A stretch of DNA of 64,000 nucleotides. Origin: Lichenibacterium ramalinae. Lineage in GTDB: Bacteria; Pseudomonadota; Alphaproteobacteria; Rhizobiales; Beijerinckiaceae. The stretch is from positions 1 through 64,000 of the forward strand of contig NZ_QYBC01000008.1 of assembly GCF_004137085.1 (NCBI RefSeq), written 5' to 3'. Numbering within the stretch: the stretch's first letter is position 1; the number at the start of each line of letters is the position of its first letter. The notes under the pieces were generated by a model that searched no databases, had not been told where the DNA came from, and saw nothing but the letters and a program-made list of their open reading frames with translations. Below are positions 43,816-56,843 of this stretch, in pieces. The position numbers were made by a program, and so were the translations under genes.

Positions 43816-45243
43816 TCAGGCAGCGGCCGTCTCCTCGGCCGTCCCGGCCGCCAACCACCCTTCGAGATCCCGCTCCGCCCTGAGGCTCATGGCGCGCTTG
43901 TTGGCCTTGGCCTTCTCGGGCCCGCGCAGCTTCTTGCCCGTCTCCGACCGCGGCGCTTCGCCGAGCGGCGGGAACAGGCCGAAATTGACGTTCATGGGCT
44001 GGAACGAGGGCGGGCCGGCGTCGATTGTCGCGATGTGGCCGCCCGTGATGTGGTTGATGAGGGCGCCGATCGCGGTGGTGGCGGGCGGCAGGGCCGGCTC
44101 CTCGCCGCGGCGCTCGGCCGCCGCCATGCGGCCCGCCATGAGCCCCACGGCGGCACTCTCGACATAACCCTCGCAGCCCGTGATCTGGCCGGCGAAGCGC
44201 AGCCGGGGCATGGCCTTCAGGCGCAGGCGGCCGTCGAGCAGCTTCGGCGAATCGATGAAGGTGTTGCGGTGCAGCCCGCCGAGCCGGGCGAACTCCGCCC
44301 GCTCGAGCCCCGGGATGGTGCGGAACACCTCGACCTGGGCGCCATGCTTCAGCTTCGTCTGGAAGCCCACCATGTTGTAGAGCGTGCCGAGCGCATTGTC
44401 CTGGCGCAGCTGCACGATGCCGTAGGGCTTGACGGTGGGGTTGCGGGGATTGGTCAGCCCCACGGGTTTCATCGGCCCGTGCCGCAGCGTCTCGCGCCCG
44501 CGCTCCGCCATGACTTCGACCGGCAGGCAGCCGTTGAAATAGGGCGTGCCTTCCCAGGCCTTGAAGGAGATCGCCTCGCGGCTCAGCAAGGCGTCGACGA
44601 AAGCCTCGTACTGGTCGCGATCGAGCGGACAGTTGATGTAGTCGAGGCCGTTGCCGCCGGGGCCGACCTTGTCGTAGCGCGACTGATACCAGGCCTTGTC
44701 GAAGTCGATCGTCTCCTTGTGGACGATCGGCGCGATGGCGTCGAAGAAGGCGAGGTGCTGGGCGCCGCCGACGTCCGCGATGGCCTGCGCCAGCCCGGGC
44801 GAGGTCAGCGGGCCCGTCGCCACGATGACGCTGCTCCAATCCTCGGGTGGCAGGCCGTCCACGACCTCCCGCCGAACCGTGATCAGCGGCTCGTCGGCGA
44901 TGGCCTGCGTCACGGCGGCCGAGAAGCCGTCGCGGTCGACCGCGAGGGCGCCGCCGGCCGGCACCTGGTGACGGTCGGCGCAGGCCATGATGAGCGAGCC
45001 GAGCCGCCGCATCTCGCGGTGGATGACGCCGACGGCATTGCCGAACGCGTCGTCCGAGCGGAACGAGTTGGAGCAGACGAGTTCGGCGAGGTCCTGCGTC
45101 TTGTGGGCCTCCGTCGCCCGCGTCGGGCGCATCTCGTGCAACACCACCGGGAGACCGGCGCGGGCGACCTGCCAAGCCGCTTCTGAGCCGGCGAGGCCGC
45201 CGCCGATGACGTGGATGGGTTCGGGACGGGCTGGGATGGACAT
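43816..45243 (-). CDS. trmFO: Methylenetetrahydrofolate-tRNA-(uracil-5-)-methyltransferase TrmFO
   Basis: 475 residues. Motifs: the FAD-binding [34 protein letters not shown], the [15 protein letters not shown] segment and the [13 protein letters not shown]-terminus are all TrmFO-type. It methylates uridine 54 of the tRNA T-loop using methylenetetrahydrofolate and FAD. It stands between a DUF4142 remnant (convergent) and the DUF1127 cluster; a strong hairpin upstream separates it from that cluster. Confidence 0.95.
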   Translation of the reverse strand: MSIPARPEPIHVIGGGLAGSEAAWQVARAGLPVVLHEMRPTRATEAHKTQDLAELVCSNSFRSDDAFGNAVGVIHREMRRLGSLIMACADRHQVPAGGALAVDRDGFSAAVTQAIADEPLITVRREVVDGLPPEDWSSVIVATGPLTSPGLAQAIADVGGAQHLAFFDAIAPIVHKETIDFDKAWYQSRYDKVGPGGNGLDYINCPLDRDQYEAFVDALLSREAISFKAWEGTPYFNGCLPVEVMAERGRETLRHGPMKPVGLTNPRNPTVKPYGIVQLRQDNALGTLYNMVGFQTKLKHGAQVEVFRTIPGLERAEFARLGGLHRNTFIDSPKLLDGRLRLKAMPRLRFAGQITGCEGYVESAAVGLMAGRMAAAERRGEEPALPPATTAIGALINHITGGHIATIDAGPPSFQPMNVNFGLFPPLGEAPRSETGKKLRGPEKAKANKRAMSLRAERDLEGWLAAGTAEETAAA

Positions 45244-45318
45244 GGCCCAGACCTAGGGGAGGCATGCGGCGCCCGCAAGGCACGGCGGGCATCGCCACCC
45301 GGAGTTCTCACGCGCCCA

Positions 45319-45365
45319 ACGACGAAGCGCCCGCCGGAGAGATCTCTCGGCGGGCGCTTCGTCGT
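45319..45365. terminator. Strong 17-bp hairpin terminator of the DUF1127 gene
   Basis: Arms at 45319-45335 and 45349-45365 are perfectly complementary; the loop contains the further palindrome GAGAGATCTCTC. It lies 19 bp past the stop of the first DUF1127 gene on the minus strand. No long T-run follows. Confidence 0.75.
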
Positions 45366-45383
45366 CTGCGGTCTCGAGACCGA

Positions 45384-45542
45384 TCAGGCTTCGCTGTCGG
45401 TGCTCTGGCGCACCAGGGCCTGGATGTCGGCCCGGCCGATGCCGAGGTCGTCGAGTTCGCGGTCGGACAGGCGCGACAGTTCGCGCACCGAGTCGCGGTA
45501 GCGGCGCCAGGCGGCGATCTTGATGCTGAGGGTCTTGATCAT
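45384..45542 (-). CDS. DUF1127 small protein (copy 1)
   Basis: 52 residues: MIKTLSIKIAAWRRYRDSVR followed by ELSRLSDRELDDLGIGRADI, the full DUF1127 motif (basic W-R-R helix, then L-[ST]-[DN]-RELxDLGI-x-R-x-DI). Members of this family are small Arg-rich proteins; in Agrobacterium, DUF1127 proteins have been linked to phosphate and RNA metabolism, which is why RNA binding is plausible here. Too short to appear as a long ORF, but well supported. First of three tandem copies on the minus strand. Confidence 0.88.
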   Translation of the reverse strand: MIKTLSIKIAAWRRYRDSVRELSRLSDRELDDLGIGRADIQALVRQSTDSEA

Positions 45543-45685
45543 GGGATGGCTCCGGTCTTGTTAGCCCCTTGGGTCCACCGATGCGGCCCGGGGCGGTAGC
45601 GACATGCCCACCCACACACACATGCGGGCATGATGGTCGTCGGGAGGCGGTCCGATGGACCGCCGCGTCGGGGATGCGCTGGCGG

Positions 45686-45934
45686 TCAGGCGGCCAGGGA
45701 CGTCGGGGCGTGAGCGGCCCAGTTCGGCCCGATGAGGGCACCGTCCTCGGCGGTCGCCGGGGTCGTGATGAACGACTGCACGTCGTCCACCGAGGCGCCC
45801 GCGGCCACGAAGGGGATGTCGCCGCGGCCGATGCCGAGGTCGGCGAGCTCGCGGTTGGTCAGCTGGGACAGCTCGCGGATGGTTTCGCGCTCACGGCGCC
45901 AGGCGGCAAGGCGGGTGGTGAAGGTCTTGAACAT
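45686..45934 (-). CDS. DUF1127 small protein (copy 2)
   Basis: 82 residues from ATG 45934 (MFKTFTTRLAAWRRERETIR), then ELSQLTNRELADLGIGRGDI. Beyond the DUF1127 core it has a 35-residue C-terminal tail ending PTSLAA. An in-frame ATG at 45946 adds four residues. Second member of the cluster; about 140 bp spacers separate the copies, long enough for separate promoters. Confidence 0.88.
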   Translation of the reverse strand: MFKTFTTRLAAWRRERETIRELSQLTNRELADLGIGRGDIPFVAAGASVDDVQSFITTPATAEDGALIGPNWAAHAPTSLAA

Positions 45935-46087
45935 GGGAAACTCCATTTCTTGTCGACCCCGGCCCGGCGATGGCGCCGCGGCGGAGCGAAGGTTAGGCGG
46001 ACCCGCCCAAAGACAATGGCGGGATCCGGTGGCGGCCCGCCCCGTCCGGGGCGGGTCTGGAGGCCGCCTGCGGCGGCCCGTGTGGTG

Positions 46088-46321
46088 TCAGGCGGCCAGG
46101 GAGCGGCGGCCGTCGGCGCCCCACGCCGGGGCGAAGCCGTCGTCGTCGCGCTGCGCCGTCAGGGTGGCGGTCTCGCCTCGCACCGCGAGGGCGGCGCCCT
46201 CGGCGACGGCCCGGATGTCCGAGCGGGCGATGCCGAGGTCGGCCAGTTCGCGGTCCGACAGGCGGGACAGTTCGCGGACGGCCTCGCGCTCGCGGCGCCA
46301 GTTGGCGATGTAGTTCAGCAT
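46088..46321 (-). CDS. DUF1127 small protein (copy 3)
   Basis: 77 residues: MLNYIANWRREREAVRELSR, then LSDRELADLGIARSDIRAVA and a 35-residue tail ending GRRSLAA, almost the same terminal tetrapeptide as copy 2, so copies 2 and 3 look more closely related. The upstream region of 435 bp holds its promoter. A GC-rich hairpin (46036-46055) follows the gene. Confidence 0.88.
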   Translation of the reverse strand: MLNYIANWRREREAVRELSRLSDRELADLGIARSDIRAVAEGAALAVRGETATLTAQRDDDGFAPAWGADGRRSLAA

Positions 46322-46756
46322 CGGAAGATCCTCGACCGCGGTCGGCGCGGGCCGTATGCCCCGCCTCGTCGGCCTTTGATGCAGTGCAATATACGCGAGT
46401 GCGGTCGCGCCACCAGCGCCGACTACAACCGTCTGACCTGCACGAAACGCATGGGTCTGTTCATCACTCGGTAGGACTTATGGCCGAATTGGCGCGAGAG
46501 GCGTCCGATTAAGCCGCGAATGCCACCTCTGTCACCCAACTGCCATGTGAATATTGCATGACGGAGTAGCGCATTGCCGTCTCTCCGTGCAGTTGTCGGG
46601 CCACGGCCGCCCCGTGCCCGGCAGGACGCCGCTTCGCTGTGCACAGGACGCTCGATGCACTGCACCATGCGTCCGCCGGCGCGGCGGCGTCGTGCTCCCG
46701 TCCTCTCCCTCGCACCGCCGCCCTCGCCCGGAGGTGCGTCGGGCCGGATGCCGAAG
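46322..46756. other. Intergenic stretch between DUF1127 copy 3 and uvrA
   Basis: 435 bp with lower GC than the neighbourhood (around 46380-46570). Contains a minus-strand mini-ORF 46509-46574 (21 codons, GGAGAGACGG upstream of ATG, ending GGCTTAA). I cannot say whether that ORF is real. No hairpin terminator or repeat was identified with confidence. Confidence 0.5.
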
Positions 46757-49840
<3,084 letters not shown>

Positions 49841-49987
49841 GGCGTGAGCGGTTTCCGGTGGATGACGGGCCGGCCGACGACCGGGACAAGCAACATATAG
49901 GCGCGCCGCACGGCGCCGAGCACCCTCGCCCGCCCGCAACGGGCACGGCGGCGATGAGACTCGGCAAATAGCACGATCCGTGCTATG

Positions 49988-50002
49988 GAACAAAGACGGA
50001 AC
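49988..50002. promoter_or_regulatory. Alphaproteobacterial LexA (SOS) box
   Basis: GAAC-N7-GAAC (GAAC-AAAGACG-GAAC), which on the minus strand is GTTC-N7-GTTC, the LexA site of alphaproteobacteria. It lies between the divergent uvrA and ssb genes, 147 bp before uvrA and 183 bp before ssb. Confidence 0.8.
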
Positions 50003-50184
50003 GCGAAGGCGCGGTCGCCGGCTTGGGTCGACGGCCTTTTTTTTGACGGCCCGGGTCGCCGCCTTCGGCGGCGGCTTGGGGCCGCACGCGAGTTTGGTAA
50101 CCGGCGTGCCGTATGGGCGTCGGACGGAACCGGGGCGCGGCACGCACGCGCCTCCCCATTCAATCCGGTCCCGAGGAGGGGTCC

Positions 50185-50733
50185 ATGTCGGGCAGCGTCA
50201 ACAAAGTCATCTTGGTGGGCAATCTCGGGCGCGACCCCGAAGTCCGCCGCATGCCCTCGGGCGATGCCATCGTGAACCTGCGGCTCGCCACGACCGAGAG
50301 CTGGCGCGACAAGGCCACCGGCGAGCGCAAGGAGAAGACCGAGTGGCACTCGGTCGTGATCTTCAACGAGAACCTCGCCAAGGTGGCGGAGCAGTATTTG
50401 AAGAAGGGTTCCAAGGTCTACATCGAGGGCCAGCTCCAGACCCGCAAGTACAACGACAAGGACGGCGCCGAGAAGTATTCGACCGAGGTGGTGCTGCAGC
50501 GCTACCGCGGCGAACTCACCATGCTGGAAGGGCGCGGCCAGGGCGGCGGCAGCTTCGCGGGCGGCGGCGACGAGGACCGCGGCTCCTTCGGCGGCGGTGG
50601 CGGCGGGGAGCGCGCCTCCTTCGGCCGCGCGTCGCCCATGGAGGGCGGCCGCGGCGGCGGCGGCGGTGGCGGGGGCGGCGGTGGTCGCGGCGGCAGCATG
50701 TCGGATGCGATCGACGACGACATCCCGTTCTGA
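50185..50733 (+). CDS. ssb: Single-stranded DNA-binding protein
   Basis: 182 residues. The N-terminal OB fold ([62 protein letters not shown]) is followed by a glycine-rich linker of about 60 residues with a run of 11 or more Gly codons, and the acidic tip DDDIPF that binds partner proteins. Start ATG 50185 is chosen because [15 protein letters not shown] is the usual N-terminus. Divergent from uvrA with a shared SOS box. Confidence 0.97.
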   Translation: MSGSVNKVILVGNLGRDPEVRRMPSGDAIVNLRLATTESWRDKATGERKEKTEWHSVVIFNENLAKVAEQYLKKGSKVYIEGQLQTRKYNDKDGAEKYSTEVVLQRYRGELTMLEGRGQGGGSFAGGGDEDRGSFGGGGGGERASFGRASPMEGGRGGGGGGGGGGGRGGSMSDAIDDDIPF

Positions 50734-50821
50734 TCGACGGCCCCCTCGCGGCGACGGACGAGGGGGCCACCCCCGTCCTTCGGCGGCGTCGCGCCGCCAT
50801 CGCCGAATCCGGATCCCCAAG

Positions 50822-52066
50822 ATGCTCCCCGACCTCGCCAGCACCCGCGCCGATTACGAAAGCTTCAAGGCTCGCGGCCTCAAGCTCGACATGACCCGCG
50901 GCAAGCCTTCCCCCGAGCAGCTATCGCTGTCCGACGCCATGCTGGTGCCGCAAGGCAATGGCGACACCACGACGGCGGCGGGCGAGGACGCGCGCAACTA
51001 CGGCGGCGACCTCCGGGGCCTGCCGGAGGTGCGGGCGCTGTTCGCCGAGGCGCTCGGCCTGCCGGCCGACGCGATCGTGCTGGGCAACAATTCCAGCCTC
51101 GCCCTCATGCACGACTGCATCGTGTGGGCGCTGCTGAAGGGCGTGCCGGGCGGAGAGCGGCCCTGGTCGCGCGAGCCGTCCCCGGCCTTCATCTGCCCGG
51201 TGCCGGGCTACGACCGGCATTTCGGCCTCGCCGAGGACTTCGGCTTCCGGCTGCTGCCGGTGCCGCTGACCGGGCAGGGGCCCGACATGGACGCCGTCGA
51301 GGCCCTGGCCGCCGACCCCGCCGTCAAGGGCATGTGGTGCGTGCCGCGCTATTCCAACCCGACGGGCGAAACCTATGCGGACGAGACCGTGCGCCGCCTC
51401 GCCGCCATGCGGACCGGTGCGCCCGACTTCCGCCTGTTCTGGGACGACGCCTATGCGGTGCATCACCTGACGGCGGCTCGCACCCCGCTCGCCCCGATCC
51501 TCGACCTTTGCGCCGCGGCCGGCCATCCGGACCGCGCCTTCTGCTTCGCCTCCACCTCCAAGGTGACGCTGGCCGGGGCGGGCGTGGCGCTCTTCGCCGC
51601 CTCGCCCGCCAACGTCGCCTGGTACCTCGCCCGCGCGGGCCGCCGCACCATCGGCGCCGACAAGCTGAACCAGTTGCGCCATCTGCGCTTCCTGCGCGAT
51701 GCCGAGGGGCTGCACGCCCATATGGCGCGCCACCGGGCGCTCATCGCGCCGAAGTTCGACGCCGTGCTCGACGCGCTGGAGCGCCGGCTTTCCGGCACCG
51801 GGCTGGCGCGCTGGTCGCGGCCGGAGGGCGGCTATTTCATCAGCGTCGACGTCCTGCCCGGCACGGCGGCGCGGGTGGTCGACCTCGCCAAAGCGGCAGG
51901 CCTCGCCCTGACGCCGGCGGGCGCGACCTGGCCGCAGGGGCGCGATCCGGAGGACGCCAACCTGCGCCTCGCCCCGACCTTCCCGTCGCTGAAGGACGTC
52001 GCCGCCGCCGCCGAGGGGATCGCCCTGTGCATCGCCCTCGCCGGGCTCGAGGCGCGCGCGGCGTGA
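50822..52066 (+). CDS. PLP-dependent aminotransferase (PF12897-type)
   Basis: 414 residues from ATG 50822. The motif GLKLDMTRGKPSPEQLSLSD at the N-terminus and NYGGDLRGLPEVRALFAE are signatures of the PF12897 aspartate-aminotransferase-like branch; the PLP lysine lies in FASTSKVTLAGAG, and PRYSNPTGE and FWDDAYAVHH are class I features. Substrates are not determined, though members have aspartate aminotransferase activity. Located between ssb and gyrA on the same strand. Confidence 0.86.
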   Translation: MLPDLASTRADYESFKARGLKLDMTRGKPSPEQLSLSDAMLVPQGNGDTTTAAGEDARNYGGDLRGLPEVRALFAEALGLPADAIVLGNNSSLALMHDCIVWALLKGVPGGERPWSREPSPAFICPVPGYDRHFGLAEDFGFRLLPVPLTGQGPDMDAVEALAADPAVKGMWCVPRYSNPTGETYADETVRRLAAMRTGAPDFRLFWDDAYAVHHLTAARTPLAPILDLCAAAGHPDRAFCFASTSKVTLAGAGVALFAASPANVAWYLARAGRRTIGADKLNQLRHLRFLRDAEGLHAHMARHRALIAPKFDAVLDALERRLSGTGLARWSRPEGGYFISVDVLPGTAARVVDLAKAAGLALTPAGATWPQGRDPEDANLRLAPTFPSLKDVAAAAEGIALCIALAGLEARAA

Positions 52067-52173
52067 GGGCCGTCGCGGAACCTCGCAAAATTCTCCGGTT
52101 CCGCTTATCTTGACACGAGACGCTTAGTAGAGGAGCGGCGCCCCGCCCGGGGCTGTCCGCGAAGGGATGCCAC

Positions 52174-54927
52174 TTGGCCGACAACGAAGACCGCATCGAA
52201 GACCCGACCGGAATCCGGCCCGTGTCCATCGCCGATGAGATGAAGCGCTCCTACCTCGATTACGCCATGAGCGTGATCGTGTCGCGCGCCCTGCCGGACG
52301 TACGGGACGGGTTCAAGCCGGTTCACCGCCGCATCCTGCATTCCATGCAGGAGAACAACTATCTGCCCGATCGGCCCTACGTGAAGTCGGCCCGCATCGT
52401 GGGCGACGTCATGGGCAAGTACCACCCGCACGGCGACAGCGCGATCTACGACGCGCTGGTCCGCATGGCGCAGAGCTTCTCGATGCGCCTGCCGCTCATC
52501 GACGGACAGGGCAACTTCGGTTCGGTCGACGGCGATCCCGCGGCCGCCATGCGCTACACCGAATCGCGCCTCGCCCCGCCCGCCCTGGCGCTGATCCAGG
52601 ACATCGACGAGAACACCGTCGACTTCCAGCCCAACTACGACGGCAAGGAACGCGAGCCGGTCGTTCTGCCGGCTCGCTTCCCGAACCTCCTCGTCAACGG
52701 CGCCGGCGGCATCGCGGTCGGCATGGCCACCAACATCCCGCCCCACAACCTCGGCGAGGTCATCGACGCGACGCTGGCCGTGATGGAGCGGCCCGAGATC
52801 GACCTCGAGGACCTGCTGCAGATCGTGCCGGGGCCCGACTTCCCCACCGGCGGCCAAATCCTCGGCCGGGCCGGCATCCGCTCGGCCTATACGACGGGGC
52901 GCGGATCGGTCGTGATGCGGGCCAAGGTCGTCACGGAGGAGATCCGCCGCGACCGCGAGGCGCTGATCGTCACCGAGATCCCCTACCAGGTGAACAAGAC
53001 GACCCTGCAGGAGAAGATCGCCGAGGCGGTGCGCGAGAAGCGCATCGAGGGCGTCTCCGAGATGCGGGACGAGTCCGACCGCGACGGCATGCGGATCGTC
53101 ATCGAACTCAAGCGCGACGCCGTGGCCGACGTCGTGCTGAACCAGCTCTACCGCTTCAGCCAGCTGCAGACCTCCTTCGGCGCCAACATGATCGCGCTGA
53201 ACGGCGGTCGGCCCGAGATGCTGAATCTCAAGGACTTCCTCACCGCCTTCATCGACTTCCGCGAGGAGGTGGTGACGCGGCGCACGAAGTTCCGGCTCGC
53301 CAAGGCCCGCGCCGCCGCGCATGTGCAGGTCGGCCTCGCCATCGCGGTCGCCAACATCGACGAGGTGATCCGCCTCATCCGCACCTCGCCCGACACCGGC
53401 ACGGCGCGCGAAGCCCTGATGGCGCGCGACTGGCCGGCGCTCGACATGGCGCCGCTGATCCAGCTCATCGCCGACCCGCACCACACGCTCAACGAGGACG
53501 GCACCTATCGCCTCTCCGAGACGCAGGCCCGGGCCATCCTCGAGCTGCGCCTCGCCCGCCTGACCGCCCTCGGCCGCGACGAGATCGCCGAGGCCCTGAA
53601 CAAGCTCGCGGCCGAGATCGCCGACCTGCTCGACATCCTGGGCTCGCGCCTGCGCATCTTCGAGATCATCCGGGGCGAGCTCGAAGCCATCAAGCTGGCC
53701 CATGCGACGCCGCGCAAGACCGAGATCCTCGACAGCCTCGGCGACATGGAGGACGAGGACCTCATCGCCCGCGAGGACATGGCCATCACGGTCAGCCACG
53801 CCGGCTACGTCAAGCGCGTGCCGCTCTCGACCTACCGGGCGCAGCGCCGCGGCGGCAAGGGCCGCTCCGGCATGCAGACGCGCGACGAGGACTTCGTCGC
53901 CCGCATCTTCGTGGCCAACACCCACCAGCCGGTGCTGTTCTTCTCCTCGCTCGGCCAGGCCTACAAGATGAAGGTGTGGCGGTTGCCGCTGGCGGCGCCG
54001 CAGGCCCGCGGCAAGGCCATGGTCAACCTGCTGCCGCTGGAGCAGGGCGAGCGCATCACCACCATCATGCCGCTGCCCGAGGACGAGCGCGCCTGGGCGG
54101 ACCTCGACGTGGTGTTCGCCACGACGCGCGGCACGGTGCGGCGCAACAAGCTCAGCGACTTCGCCCAGGTCAACCGCTCGGGCAAGATCGCCATGAAGCT
54201 CGACGAGGGCGAGTCCATCGTCGACGTGCAGATCTGCTCGGAGAACGACGACGTCCTGCTCACCACGGCGCAGGGCCAGTGCATCCGCTTCGCCGTCACG
54301 GACGTGCGGGTGTTCAAGGGCCGCGACTCCATGGGCGTGCGGGGCATCAGCCTCGGCCGGGACGACACCGTGATCTCCCTGGCGATCCTGCGCCACACCG
54401 AGGCCGATTCGGCCGAGCGCATCGCCTTCCTCAAAATGCGCCGCGCCGTCGAGGGCGAGACCGGCGAGGACGACATCGAGAAGGAGGTCGTGGGCGCCGA
54501 CGGCACCGCGCCCGACGGGCCCGCCACCCTGTCGCAGGAGCGCTATGCGGCCCTGTCGGCCGCCGAGCAGGTCATCCTGACCATCTCGGAGCGCGGCTTC
54601 GGCAAGCGGACATCGTCCTACGAATACCGCATCACGGGCCGCGGCGGTAAGGGCATCGGCGCCATGGCGGTCAACCCCCGCAACGGCAAGCTCGTGGCCT
54701 CCTTCCCGGTGGAGCACGGGGACGGCATCATGCTGGTGACGGACGGCGGCCAGCTCATCCGCTGCCCCGTCGAGGGCATCCGCGTGGCGGGCCGCAACAC
54801 GCAGGGCGTGATCGTGTTCAACACGGACGAGCGCGAGAAGGTCGTGTCGGTGGACCGCATCGCCGAGGTCGGGGCGGACGGGAACGGCGGCGGCGAGGCC
54901 GAGGTCGAAGGGGACGGCGAAGCGTGA
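52174..54927 (+). CDS. gyrA: DNA gyrase subunit A
   Basis: 917 residues from a TTG at 52174 ([19 protein letters not shown]) with GAAGGG upstream; the nearby ATG is in another frame. The catalytic Tyr128 in AAAMRYTE and the quinolone region [13 protein letters not shown] are intact, with Ser89 and Asp93 corresponding to E. coli Ser83 and Asp87, so target-based quinolone resistance is not indicated. The C-terminal pinwheel shows the GyrA box QRRGGKG. The 3' end overlaps coaD by GTGA, so the two are coupled. Confidence 0.97.
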   Translation: MADNEDRIEDPTGIRPVSIADEMKRSYLDYAMSVIVSRALPDVRDGFKPVHRRILHSMQENNYLPDRPYVKSARIVGDVMGKYHPHGDSAIYDALVRMAQSFSMRLPLIDGQGNFGSVDGDPAAAMRYTESRLAPPALALIQDIDENTVDFQPNYDGKEREPVVLPARFPNLLVNGAGGIAVGMATNIPPHNLGEVIDATLAVMERPEIDLEDLLQIVPGPDFPTGGQILGRAGIRSAYTTGRGSVVMRAKVVTEEIRRDREALIVTEIPYQVNKTTLQEKIAEAVREKRIEGVSEMRDESDRDGMRIVIELKRDAVADVVLNQLYRFSQLQTSFGANMIALNGGRPEMLNLKDFLTAFIDFREEVVTRRTKFRLAKARAAAHVQVGLAIAVANIDEVIRLIRTSPDTGTAREALMARDWPALDMAPLIQLIADPHHTLNEDGTYRLSETQARAILELRLARLTALGRDEIAEALNKLAAEIADLLDILGSRLRIFEIIRGELEAIKLAHATPRKTEILDSLGDMEDEDLIAREDMAITVSHAGYVKRVPLSTYRAQRRGGKGRSGMQTRDEDFVARIFVANTHQPVLFFSSLGQAYKMKVWRLPLAAPQARGKAMVNLLPLEQGERITTIMPLPEDERAWADLDVVFATTRGTVRRNKLSDFAQVNRSGKIAMKLDEGESIVDVQICSENDDVLLTTAQGQCIRFAVTDVRVFKGRDSMGVRGISLGRDDTVISLAILRHTEADSAERIAFLKMRRAVEGETGEDDIEKEVVGADGTAPDGPATLSQERYAALSAAEQVILTISERGFGKRTSSYEYRITGRGGKGIGAMAVNPRNGKLVASFPVEHGDGIMLVTDGGQLIRCPVEGIRVAGRNTQGVIVFNTDEREKVVSVDRIAEVGADGNGGGEAEVEGDGEA

Positions 54928-55430
54928 CGCCGCGCACGGCGCTCTATGCGGGGTCGTTCGATCCCCTGACGCTCGGCCACCTCGACGTGGTCCGGGCCGG
55001 CGCCCGGCTCTGCGACATCCTCGTCGTGGCGGTCGGCCGCCACGCCACCAAGCAGCCCGTGCTCACCCACGACGCCCGCGTCGCCCTGATTCGGGCGGAA
55101 GCCGGCCCCGTGGTGCAGGCGGCCGGTGCGGTGCTGCGCGTCGAAAGCTTCTCCGGCCTCGCCGTGACGGCGGCGCGGGACGTGGGGGCGACGCTCATCC
55201 TGCGCGGGCTGCGGGGCGCCACGGACCTCGACGACGAGATGAGCATGGCGGGCATGAACGCCGCCATGGCGCCCGACCTGCAGACCGTCTTCGTGCCGGC
55301 GTCGCCCGGCACGCGGTTCGTCACCGCCACGCTGGTCCGGCAGATCGCCGCCATGGGCGGCGACGTGTCCCCCTTCGTCACGCCCGGCGTGGCGCGGGCC
55401 CTGCGCGAGGCCATGACGGGACGGGGCTGA
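54924..55430 (+). CDS. coaD: Phosphopantetheine adenylyltransferase
   Basis: 168 residues from GTG 54924, overlapping the gyrA stop by 4 nt. The nucleotidyltransferase motif [16 protein letters not shown] and the [19 protein letters not shown] segment, together with the C-terminal GGDVSPFV, identify CoaD, which makes dephospho-CoA from phosphopantetheine. Its product pathway supplies the arm for the carrier domain of the synthetase in this window. The last codons lie in a 14-bp tandem repeat. Confidence 0.95.
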   Translation: MTPRTALYAGSFDPLTLGHLDVVRAGARLCDILVVAVGRHATKQPVLTHDARVALIRAEAGPVVQAAGAVLRVESFSGLAVTAARDVGATLILRGLRGATDLDDEMSMAGMNAAMAPDLQTVFVPASPGTRFVTATLVRQIAAMGGDVSPFVTPGVARALREAMTGRG

Positions 55431-55461
55431 CGGGACGGAGTTGACGGGACGGGGCTGACGG
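55415..55461. repeat. 14-bp tandem repeat (3.3 copies) across the coaD stop
   Basis: Units GACGGGACGGGGCT, GACGGGACGGAGTT and GACGGGACGGGGCT (55415-55456) plus a partial copy. The coaD stop TGA (55428-55430) lies at a unit junction, and every junction repeats a TGA in a different frame because the unit is 14 bp. Confidence 0.88.
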
Positions 55462-55499
55462 CGCGCCTTCCCATCCCGCGCCGGACGCGGTCGCCGTCC

Positions 55500-56693
55500 T
55501 CAGTCCTCGTGCCGGAACGGCAGGTGCTCGCCGAGTTGCTCGACGGCGCTCTCCACATAGGCCCGCTCGTGGTCGAGATAGTCGCCGATGGCGGCGGCGA
55601 GCCGCGAATCGGCGATGTCGTGGACCGAATAGGTCGTGGTGGGACGATAGCCGCGGGCCAGTTTGTGCTCGCCCTGGGCGCCGGCCTCGACGCGCTTCAA
55701 CCCCCGCGCCAGCGCGAAGTCGATCGCCTGGTAGTAGCAGACCTCGAAATGCAGGAACGGGTGCTCCTCGATGCAGCCCCAGTTGCGGCCGTAGAGGGCA
55801 TCGTCGCCGATGAAGTTGATGGCGCCCGCCACGTAGCGCCCGGCGCGCTTGGCCATCACGAGCAGGATGCGGTCCGCCATTGCGGCGCCGATCTCCGAGA
55901 AGAAGCGGCGGTTGAGATAGGGCCGGCCCCACTTGCGGGATCCGGTGTCCATGTAGAAGGCGTAGAAGGCGTCCCAGTGGTCCTCGCGGATGTCGGACCC
56001 CGTCAGTTGCTCGATGGTGATGCCTTCCCCCAGGGCGTCCTTGCGCTCCTTGCGGATGTTCTTGCGCTTGCGCGAGGCGAGGGCGGCGAGGAAGTCGTCG
56101 AAGCCGGCGTAGCCCTCGTTGACGAAATGGAACTGCTGGTCGGTGCGCTGCAGCCAGCCCAGGGCGCCGAAGCTGTCCCACTCGGCCTTGGTCAGGAAGG
56201 TGGCGTGCGTCGACGAGGCCTTGACCTCCTTGCGCAGCGCCCGGAGCCCGGCCGCGAGGGCGGCGTGGAGCGCCTCGGTGTCCTGGCCGGGCGCCACCAG
56301 GAAGCGGCGGCCGGTCGCCGGCGTGAAGGGCACGGCGACCTGGAGCTTGGGATAGTAGCGCCCGCCGGCGCGGCTGTAGGCCTCGGCCCAGGAATGGTCG
56401 AAGACATATTCGCCCTGCGAATGGGTCTTGATGTAGGTGGGCGCCGCCGCGACGAGGCGCCCTGCCTCGTGCACCGTCACATGGGCCGGGGACCAGCCGG
56501 TGCGGCCGCCCACGGTGCCCGACGTCTCCAGCGCCTTGAGGAAGGCGTGGGCCAGGAAGGGGTTGAAGCGCTCGCCGGACCGGTCGGCGGCCCCGTCCGT
56601 GGCCGGCGCGGGCGGGTTGGCGCAGAGGTCCCAGTCGGCGGCCGGGATGGCGGCGATGGACGTCGCGACCTGGATGGTGATCGGTGAGGTCAT
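55500..56693 (-). CDS. FemAB-like/GNAT N-acyltransferase family protein
   Basis: 397 residues. It matches the COG3146 family (peptidogalycan biosynthesis/FemAB-like): PAADWDLCANP, RFNPFLAHAFLKALETSG, AGGRYYPKLQVAVPFTPATGRRFLV (cited in part), QLTGSDIREDHWDAFYAFY and FYQAIDFALARGLKRVEAGAQGEHKLARGYRP (cited in part). A soluble double-GNAT fold; the acyl donor and acceptor are unknown. It converges on coaD and stands alone. Confidence 0.82.
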   Translation of the reverse strand: MTSPITIQVATSIAAIPAADWDLCANPPAPATDGAADRSGERFNPFLAHAFLKALETSGTVGGRTGWSPAHVTVHEAGRLVAAAPTYIKTHSQGEYVFDHSWAEAYSRAGGRYYPKLQVAVPFTPATGRRFLVAPGQDTEALHAALAAGLRALRKEVKASSTHATFLTKAEWDSFGALGWLQRTDQQFHFVNEGYAGFDDFLAALASRKRKNIRKERKDALGEGITIEQLTGSDIREDHWDAFYAFYMDTGSRKWGRPYLNRRFFSEIGAAMADRILLVMAKRAGRYVAGAINFIGDDALYGRNWGCIEEHPFLHFEVCYYQAIDFALARGLKRVEAGAQGEHKLARGYRPTTTYSVHDIADSRLAAAIGDYLDHERAYVESAVEQLGEHLPFRHED

Positions 56694-56843
56694 GAGCGCC
56701 TTCGATCTCTTGGCGGGCGATCCCCGGCGCGGGGCGGGTGCGGCGACGCCGTCGCGGCACCGGCACCCCGGCCCGGAGGAGGCCGGCCGCCGCGCATGCG
56801 GACGGCCGACCCCGCCATCATGGTCCCGCCGAACGGCCGGGCG

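Noticed and set aside
50560-50700. Repeat array in the 3' half of ssb as a possible repeat element
   Set aside because: It is the ordinary glycine-rich linker of SSB; codon-level GGC repeats, not a separate element.
52105-54717. Minus-strand open frame of 870 codons inside gyrA
   Set aside because: Shadow of gyrA with the same compositional signs; no ribosome site or domain.
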